Source of the DNA: Clostridium sp. CCUG 7971
Lineage (GTDB): Bacteria; Bacillota; Clostridia; Peptostreptococcales; Peptostreptococcaceae
NCBI RefSeq assembly: GCF_017590215.1
Contig: NZ_JAFFPK010000065.1
Location: forward strand, 1-64,000
Reading direction: 5' to 3'
DNA: 64,000 nucleotides
The first letter of the stretch is position 1. Each line of letters begins with the position of its first letter. Position numbers and translations under genes: made by a program. Below are positions 58,988 to 64,000 of the stretch, in pieces. Under the pieces are notes generated by a model, which was given only the letters and a program-made list of their open reading frames with translations, was not told the DNA's origin and made no database searches.

Positions 58988-60160
58988 ATGAATTTATATA
59001 AATGTATAGTTTATGATAAACAAAAAAATAGAAAATCTATCAAGCTAGAGTTTGAGTCTGAAAGTCAAGTAAATAGTTATGCAAATTTAAATGAATTAAA
59101 AATAGTAAGTATAAAACAAGCAAAATTTAAAAATTCAAATAAGAAATTAAAAGACAGAGAAATTAAAATTCTATGTAAAGAAATGAGTATATTGCTAGAA
59201 TCAGGATGTGAAATTACTAAAATATTTGATATTTTAAAATCTCAATCAAATAAAAAAATTAAAACGATATTCAATAGGGTGACAAATCATATTCAAAAGG
59301 GAAATTCTATAACAGAATCATTTCAAGAAACTAACTCATTTTCAAATTTTTTTATAAGTATGATAAAGGCAGGCGAAATAAGTGGAAATTTAGATAAAGT
59401 TATGAATGACTTATCTGATTATTATGATAAAGAGCATAAATTAAAATCTAAAATAATGCTTATCTTAATATATCCAGTAATACTAATAATTTTATCTATA
59501 GCATCTATGTTATTTATACTATTTTTTATAGTGCCGAATTTTGAAATTATTTTCCAAAATAATGGTATAAATCCTCCTATATTGACTAAAATCTTAATAA
59601 ATATATCTAGATTTATAAGAGTAAATCATATATTTATACTAATTGTATTTATTATTAGTTTATTTATGATTAATAGTTATATAAAGAGTAGTAAATTTAA
59701 AAACTCAGTGACATTTAAAATTCCAATAATAAAGGATATAAGTAGATTAGTAATAACTAGCAAATTTTGTAGAAGTTTTAGTATCTTAATAGAGGGCGGA
59801 ATACAAATTATTGATGCTATAAATATATCTTCTCAAGTGATTGATAATGAGTTTATTTATGAAAGATTAGCAATAAGTAGAGAATATATACAAAGAGGTG
59901 ATAGTATTTCTAACTCTCTTAGTAAACCGAATATATTCCCTCAACTGTTTATATCAATGATAAATATTGGTGAAGAAAGTGGTAGGTTAGATAATAGTTT
60001 AAAGGCTATAAATGAATTTTACGAAAATGATCTAGAAACTAAAATACAACAATTTGTAAAGATTATAGAACCTGTCATAACGGTTATAATTGGGATTGTA
60101 GTAGGTATATTTATTATATCTATGGTACTACCTATGTTTGATGCAATAACGTCAATATAA
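58988..60160 (+). CDS. pilC: Type IV pilus inner-membrane platform protein PilC (GspF family)
   Basis: A 390-aa platform protein with two GspF repeats (LCKEMSILLESGCEITKIF and FCRSFSILIEGGIQIIDAI) and three membrane segments (about 155-185, 207-228 and 362-385). It transmits the PilB motion to the growing pilus. ATG 58988 has AAGGAG at 7 nt; the TTG just before it is unlikely. The gene begins 22 bp after pilB. Confidence 0.93.
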   Translation: MNLYKCIVYDKQKNRKSIKLEFESESQVNSYANLNELKIVSIKQAKFKNSNKKLKDREIKILCKEMSILLESGCEITKIFDILKSQSNKKIKTIFNRVTNHIQKGNSITESFQETNSFSNFFISMIKAGEISGNLDKVMNDLSDYYDKEHKLKSKIMLILIYPVILIILSIASMLFILFFIVPNFEIIFQNNGINPPILTKILINISRFIRVNHIFILIVFIISLFMINSYIKSSKFKNSVTFKIPIIKDISRLVITSKFCRSFSILIEGGIQIIDAINISSQVIDNEFIYERLAISREYIQRGDSISNSLSKPNIFPQLFISMINIGEESGRLDNSLKAINEFYENDLETKIQQFVKIIEPVITVIIGIVVGIFIISMVLPMFDAITSI

Positions 60161-60175
60161 TGTAAAGGAGAAAAA

Positions 60176-60529
60176 ATGGAGTTTAAAAAGAAAAAAGGAT
60201 TTACTTTAGTAGAAATGGTTTTAGTTGTAACGATATTAGGAGTTTTATCAAGTATAGCATTTATGAAATTTGGTGGAGTACAAGAAAGGGCTCAAAAAAA
60301 TGCTGACTATATAGCTGCATCAAATATAGCAACTGCAATAAATTTAGGAATTAACGATAGGGTTATAGATGAAGAAAATAATAAAGATATTTTAGAGGTA
60401 TTAAAGAGCAATGGATATATAACTTCAATACCCAAACCTCAAAGTATTACAGGTGAATTTGATATAAAAGTTGATAGTAAAGGTGAAATAACTATAAAAG
60501 TAGGAGATACAACGTTTTATCCAAGGTAA
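60176..60529 (+). CDS. Type IV prepilin
   Basis: A 117-aa pilin. The leader MEFKKKKG is cleaved after Gly8, giving Phe1 and the conserved Glu5 (FTLVE). A 20-residue hydrophobic helix follows (MVLVVTILGVLSSIAFMKF), then a short globular domain with no Cys pair. It is short, as expected for a minimal pseudopilin-like major pilin. A prepilin peptidase (PilD) must act on it and is not in the window. AAAGGAG precedes the ATG. Confidence 0.93.
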   Translation: MEFKKKKGFTLVEMVLVVTILGVLSSIAFMKFGGVQERAQKNADYIAASNIATAINLGINDRVIDEENNKDILEVLKSNGYITSIPKPQSITGEFDIKVDSKGEITIKVGDTTFYPR

Positions 60530-60606
60530 GGTATTAATTGAGATAGTAAATAGTCAGTAAACAGATATAAATGCTTTATAAACAATTCATGTTTAGGAGG
60601 GATATT

Positions 60607-61455
60607 ATAAAAAAATTACTAAATATAGAAATAAATGAAGACTATATAAATATAACAACATTAAAAAAATTAAAAAATAAAGTTTTCATATGTGAATCTA
60701 TACATAAAGATTTAGATTTTAAGTTAGAAAGAAGAGATGAAGTTAGTATAAACGATTACTCAAATAAAATAGCACAGTATATTAAGTATGAACTAGGGAA
60801 GCTTAAAAAGTCTTATAAAAATGTAAATTTTAATATTCAAAATGAAGATATAATTACTAGAAATATTGATATATTAAATATTAAAAAAAAGAAAGATATA
60901 ATTAAGTTGATAGAGTTTGAAATTGCACAGCATATACCTATTGATATAAATAAATACTTAATAAAATATAAAATAATAGACTCAAATAAAGAAACTATAA
61001 AAGTACAAGTTATACTATTTCCAATATATTTTATTAAAATATTAAAAAATGTTTCTAAAATATTAAATTTAAAGCCTAAAGAAATAAACATAAACTTTGA
61101 TATTTTACAAAAGTTTATAAGTTTAAATCTAATAGATAATTTTCAAACATATGGAACGTTTATAGAGTGTAAGCAAAGAAAGTTTATAGTTAATATAGTA
61201 AAAGATAATCAGATATATGAATCTCATATATTATCAAGAACTGTCCAATCATATGAATCTATATATAGCTCGATTAAAAAGCATACCAATGTATATTATT
61301 ATGGATACAAAGACCCATTTATATATGAATTTTTAAAAGAAGATTTTAATTTACAATGTCTTGAGCTAAAAAACAGTATAAAAATAATAAAAGATAAAAA
61401 TGAAATAAAAGAAGATAGTATAAAATACATAAATAGCATAGGGATGATAATTTAA
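60607..61455 (+). CDS. PilM-like pilus assembly protein
   Basis: About 282 aa from a probable ATA start at 60607. The segment IKLIEFEIAQHIPIDINKYL matches the PilM pattern of a fold that binds the PilN tail. No ATP-binding motif stands out, and the protein is very Ile/Lys/Asn rich. The strong AGGAGGG lies at 60595-60601, inside the longer frame that begins at ATG 60571. Those upstream ATGs (60571, 60589) have no ribosome-binding site. Hence a start at ATA 60607 (or ATT 60604) is more likely than ATG. The function is inferred from the position between pilin and PilN/O-like genes and from the weak motif. Confidence 0.72.
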   Translation: MKKLLNIEINEDYINITTLKKLKNKVFICESIHKDLDFKLERRDEVSINDYSNKIAQYIKYELGKLKKSYKNVNFNIQNEDIITRNIDILNIKKKKDIIKLIEFEIAQHIPIDINKYLIKYKIIDSNKETIKVQVILFPIYFIKILKNVSKILNLKPKEININFDILQKFISLNLIDNFQTYGTFIECKQRKFIVNIVKDNQIYESHILSRTVQSYESIYSSIKKHTNVYYYGYKDPFIYEFLKEDFNLQCLELKNSIKIIKDKNEIKEDSIKYINSIGMII

Positions 61456-61456
61456 A

Positions 61457-61885
61457 TTGAAAAGATATAAACTAGTAAATTTTTTAGATAATTCTTCAAT
61501 ACAAGATAGAACGTATAATACATATAAATTATTAGCTTTATTTATAATATCTTTAATAATAATTAAACTTTTTCTGTACTTTTCACCTATAAAACATTTA
61601 GAAAATAATGTATCAAAAATCCAAGTAAACAATAATGAAGAGACTGCTAAGGAGTATAATAACTTAAATTTTAGTCAAATAAAAAGGATATACTCTATTA
61701 TTGGATATAGTAATGTAGATGAATTAGTAGCAATTGAAAATAATATTGAAATTAAAGGTAAGTGTAATAACTTAAGAGCTTTAGAAAGTATTAAAGATAT
61801 AGATATTATAAAAGACTACTCTATAGAAAATGTAATAAAAGAAAATGATTATTATAATTTTAAGATAAGATGTAAAATTGGGTGA
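61457..61885 (+). CDS. PilN-like membrane protein
   Basis: A 142-aa protein with a short cytoplasmic N-terminus (MKRYKLVNFLDNSS), one membrane helix (about 25-42) and an extracytoplasmic domain, the layout of PilN. The N-terminal segment would be the one that contacts PilM. It begins at TTG 61457, 1 bp after the PilM-like stop. Sequence similarity is low, so the call is by position and topology. Confidence 0.7.
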   Translation: MKRYKLVNFLDNSSIQDRTYNTYKLLALFIISLIIIKLFLYFSPIKHLENNVSKIQVNNNEETAKEYNNLNFSQIKRIYSIIGYSNVDELVAIENNIEIKGKCNNLRALESIKDIDIIKDYSIENVIKENDYYNFKIRCKIG

Positions 61886-61892
61886 TAGGTTT

Positions 61893-62333
61893 ATGAATAA
61901 AAGAGAGAAAGTATTATCATTTATATTGATAAGTCTTTTATTTGGAGTTATTATAAGTAAGTTTATTACAACTCCAATGAATAGTGAAATAGTAAGCTTA
62001 AATAATAGTAAAGAAAAAATACTAGAATCAAAAAATACTGAAAAAAATTATAAAATAAACGAAGAAGATATAATATTAAAAATTGAAAAAGAATTAAATG
62101 AAATTTTAACTATTAACTCTATAAATAAAATAAGTAGTTGGAATGAAGATAGTATTGAAGAAGAGAATATAGAAATAAATGTAAGTGGAAGCTTAGAAAA
62201 CTTATTTAAGATTGAAGGGAAAATAGAAATATTAGGGTTTAAAGATAAGTTAAAAGATATAAAAATAATAAAAAACAATGTGAATCATGAAGAAAATAAT
62301 GTAGACTGTACAATGTTATTTAAAGTCGGATAA
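61893..62333 (+). CDS. PilO-like membrane protein
   Basis: A 146-aa protein with an N-terminal membrane helix (VLSFILISLLFGVIISKFI), a coiled-coil stretch (about 30-75) and a small C-terminal domain ending IKNNVNHEENNVDCTMLFKVG (split: the IKNN part precedes). This is the PilO pattern. ATG 61893 has GGTGAT upstream; the start overlaps no other gene but the open frame begins inside the PilN-like gene. It is the last recognised pilus gene; PilT, PilD and PilQ-type genes are absent, which is normal for monoderms lacking a secretin. Confidence 0.7.
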   Translation: MNKREKVLSFILISLLFGVIISKFITTPMNSEIVSLNNSKEKILESKNTEKNYKINEEDIILKIEKELNEILTINSINKISSWNEDSIEEENIEINVSGSLENLFKIEGKIEILGFKDKLKDIKIIKNNVNHEENNVDCTMLFKVG

Positions 62334-62430
62334 TCAAATAGTATGGAATAACTAATATACTTATGGTAATTAGTAAGATTAGATAGCGAAATAAGTATTA
62401 AATTAGTGATAAAAAGACGGAGGAATAGAC

Positions 62431-62520
62431 ATTAAATACATAGAAGGTTTATATATAATACGATTAAATATTATACCAAAACTTAACAGTATACATAAAA
62501 ATAATAAAATAATATCATAA
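62431..62520 (+). CDS. Possible 29-codon peptide with an ATT start
   Basis: CGGAGGA (62418-62424) has 6-nt spacing to ATT 62431. From there the frame is open for 29 codons to TAA at 62518-62520. The product is short and basic with alternating hydrophobic residues (starts IKYIEGLYIIRLNII). There is no ATG, GTG or TTG. It is either a tiny gene, a remnant of a fourth pilus-assembly protein, or a chance Shine-Dalgarno sequence. Confidence is low. Confidence 0.25.
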   Translation: MKYIEGLYIIRLNIIPKLNSIHKNNKIIS

Positions 62521-62598
62521 ATTATAGAATGATTAACAAAAAAATGGTATAATAACAAATTGTACTTTAATTTAAAAGATAAAGGAGTGAAAGTCACA

Positions 62599-63639
62599 TT
62601 GTTAGGGAGAAATGAGCTATGCCCTTGTGGAAGTGGCATGAAATATAAAAAATGTTGTTTAAATAAAGATGTTGTATTAGAGAGAGCAGGCAGAAAAGTT
62701 GTGCTTTCACAAAAACAATATTCAGAGTTATATACAAAAATATATGAATACTCAAGACAAGATAAGTTTAAAGAAGAATATGAAAAAGCTAAAGAGATGT
62801 TTTATATAGTTGAAGATGAATCAACTAATGAGAAATTTGAAAGATTTTTCAATACATACTTTGTGCAAGACCACATAATGGAAAGTAAAAAAGTTATGAC
62901 TGTTGCGTTCTATGAAGATAATAGAGATAAATTAAATACACATGAAGTAGAAATATTAAGAAGCTTATTTGAATCATATGTAAGCATATATGAAGTTAAA
63001 GAAGTATTAGATGGAAAGATATTATTAAAAGACTGCTTAACTGATAATGAAGTTTACACAGAAGATGTAAACTTATTAAAAGACTTTAAAGTTGGAAGTT
63101 GCATGATAGCTAGAATAGTTACTATTGATGATACATCTATATTAATAGACGTTACTATAAGCATATCAGAGGCAGTTAAAGACGTTATTTCAAATGATAT
63201 AATGTATTTATTCAAACAATATGAAGATTTATACAAAGATATTAAAACATTCTTAATTCATCATACTCATATATTATACAAATATATGCAACAATTATTA
63301 GATCCAAATGTTGCTGAGTATTTAAGAAAGCAAAAAGAAGAGAGAATGAACAAGATATCTGAAGAAGTAGCAGTGTCAGTTGAAGACGATTGCAAAGTAT
63401 GTAGCGTTCTTAGAAGAAATGCAGAAAAAGAGAATGTAGATGCTTGTATAGAATTCTGGAATGAATTCAAAAAAGCTAATGGAGATGTAAAAGGTTCTGA
63501 AAATGGATGGGCTGCAGCGGTTGAGTACCATATAAATAAAGTTAATGGACAAAATATAACTCAAGCTCAAATATCTAAAAAATATGAAATAAGTCCAAGT
63601 ACACTAGGAAAAAGATACAAAGATCTTAAAATATCTTAA
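62599..63639 (+). CDS. SEC-C motif protein
   Basis: A 346-aa cytosolic protein. It begins at TTG 62599 (AAAGGAGTGA at 62581-62590), giving a zinc-binding SEC-C motif at the extreme N-terminus (Cys8, 10, 19, 20: CPCGSGMKYKKCC). A long acidic and Lys-rich helical middle follows, then a C-terminal short helix-turn-helix-like segment (ISKKYEISPSTLGKRY), preceded by a Cys pair (CKVCS). SEC-C also occurs at the end of SecA but here stands alone with other domains, so its role is unknown. TATAAT at 62552-62557 is a plausible promoter. The ATG at 62560 is not preferred. Confidence 0.85.
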   Translation: MLGRNELCPCGSGMKYKKCCLNKDVVLERAGRKVVLSQKQYSELYTKIYEYSRQDKFKEEYEKAKEMFYIVEDESTNEKFERFFNTYFVQDHIMESKKVMTVAFYEDNRDKLNTHEVEILRSLFESYVSIYEVKEVLDGKILLKDCLTDNEVYTEDVNLLKDFKVGSCMIARIVTIDDTSILIDVTISISEAVKDVISNDIMYLFKQYEDLYKDIKTFLIHHTHILYKYMQQLLDPNVAEYLRKQKEERMNKISEEVAVSVEDDCKVCSVLRRNAEKENVDACIEFWNEFKKANGDVKGSENGWAAAVEYHINKVNGQNITQAQISKKYEISPSTLGKRYKDLKIS

Positions 63640-63713
63640 TACTAAATAAAATATAAAAGTATTTTATTATAGTGATTAAGAATTGTAAATTAAGAGCATA
63701 AATATGTATATAT

Positions 63714-63753
63714 TAATTTAGGAATTATATTTTATATAATTCCTAAATTTTTG
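63714..63753 (+). terminator. Terminator after the SEC-C gene
   Basis: AATTTAGGAATTATAT (63715-63730) pairs with ATATAATTCCTAAATT (63734-63749), followed by TTTT. The gap 63640-63878 otherwise shows only A/T-rich sequence and a possible promoter for the next gene. Confidence 0.85.
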
Positions 63754-63878
63754 CTCAAAATTATAAATTTTAAATATAATAAAATTAAATTTTATATAAA
63801 TTAGAAAAAAAGGTTTTAATATATAAGAATAATGTATAAAATAGTAGATATATAATATATACAGAAAGAGGTATACTT

Positions 63879-64000
63879 ATGAGTCTTAGCTTAGGAAGTA
63901 GAGTAGCGGTATCAACAAATTTTATAAAATCTAACCCAGCGGTACCAGTGTACAAGGGAGAAGAGAACCCAAGTAACTTATATGCGGTTATATATCATAT
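63879..64000 (+). CDS. Unknown protein, 5' part only
   Basis: ATG 63879 has AGAAAGAGGT upstream and opens a frame that runs off the window end. The 40 visible residues start MSLSLGSRVAVSTNF and contain NPAVPVYKGEENPSNLYAV. There is no signal peptide or membrane segment in this part, and I do not recognise the family. Because it is cut, length and function cannot be judged. Confidence 0.7.
   Translation, partial: MSLSLGSRVAVSTNFIKSNPAVPVYKGEENPSNLYAVIYH

Overview
The window is chromosomal DNA of a low-GC, anaerobic Firmicute. Almost all genes favour A/T-ending codons, Shine-Dalgarno sequences are strong, and intergenic DNA is very A/T rich. The gene content points to Peptostreptococcaceae, close to Paeniclostridium, Paraclostridium or Clostridioides: uvrBA, uvrC, hprK and an electron-bifurcating [FeFe] hydrogenase; murB-PHP-rapZ-yvcK-Nudix-whiA; dnaE-pfkA-pyk; tig-clpP-clpX-lon-engB; and a second, small type IV pilus cluster. 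A cholesterol-dependent cytolysin next to an rRNA operon fits the sordellilysin/bifermentolysin group. The species call is an inference.

Layout. 1-540: end of an rRNA operon (3' end of 23S, then 5S). 541-2293: a secreted pore-forming cytolysin with an unusual promoter (a 21-bp tandem repeat plus an inverted repeat over the -10). 2544-7388: SOS-controlled uvrBA. 7460-13732: an oligopeptide ABC transporter whose divergently transcribed binding protein is circularly permuted. 13974-16837: uvrC and hprK, separated by an unexplained GC-richer element. 16888-21095 (minus strand): trimeric NAD-linked [FeFe] hydrogenase. 21469-25152: cardiolipin synthase and two divergent formate/nitrite-family channels. 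25331-30415: cell-wall and central-metabolism regulators (murB, rapZ, yvcK, whiA). 30586-37065: dnaE, pfkA, pyk. 37268-42996: an NSS transporter with its 32-aa partner, a membrane protein of unknown role, an rRNA uracil methyltransferase, a double Bfd-like [2Fe-2S] protein and a 2-hydroxyacid dehydrogenase. 43169-47317: ligA behind a long leader hairpin, a fused RNase PH/dITPase and a small phosphoesterase. 47463-53981: protein quality control (tig, clpP, clpX, lon) and engB. 54176-56769: an amino acid permease and a double-P-loop ATPase. 56907-62333: DUF881 protein, then PilB, PilC, prepilin and PilM/N/O-like proteins. 62599-63639: a SEC-C protein. 63879 onward: a truncated gene.

How the parts fit. 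Amino acid and peptide uptake (Opp, NSS, APC), glycolysis (pfk-pyk, HPr kinase), reoxidation of NADH/ferredoxin by the hydrogenase and formate-type channels make a coherent fermentative lifestyle. The cytolysin and the pilus are the accessory, host- or surface-facing parts.

The strongest anomaly is the oligopeptide-binding lipoprotein at 12095-13732. The lipoprotein signal is followed first by the family's C-terminal half and then by its N-terminal half, with both joints at linkers and one uninterrupted frame. Secondary points are the repeat architecture in front of the cytolysin, non-canonical (ATT/ATA) probable starts in the pilus cluster, an unassigned element before hprK, a leader hairpin before ligA, and a pfkA promoter sitting inside the loop of the dnaE terminator.
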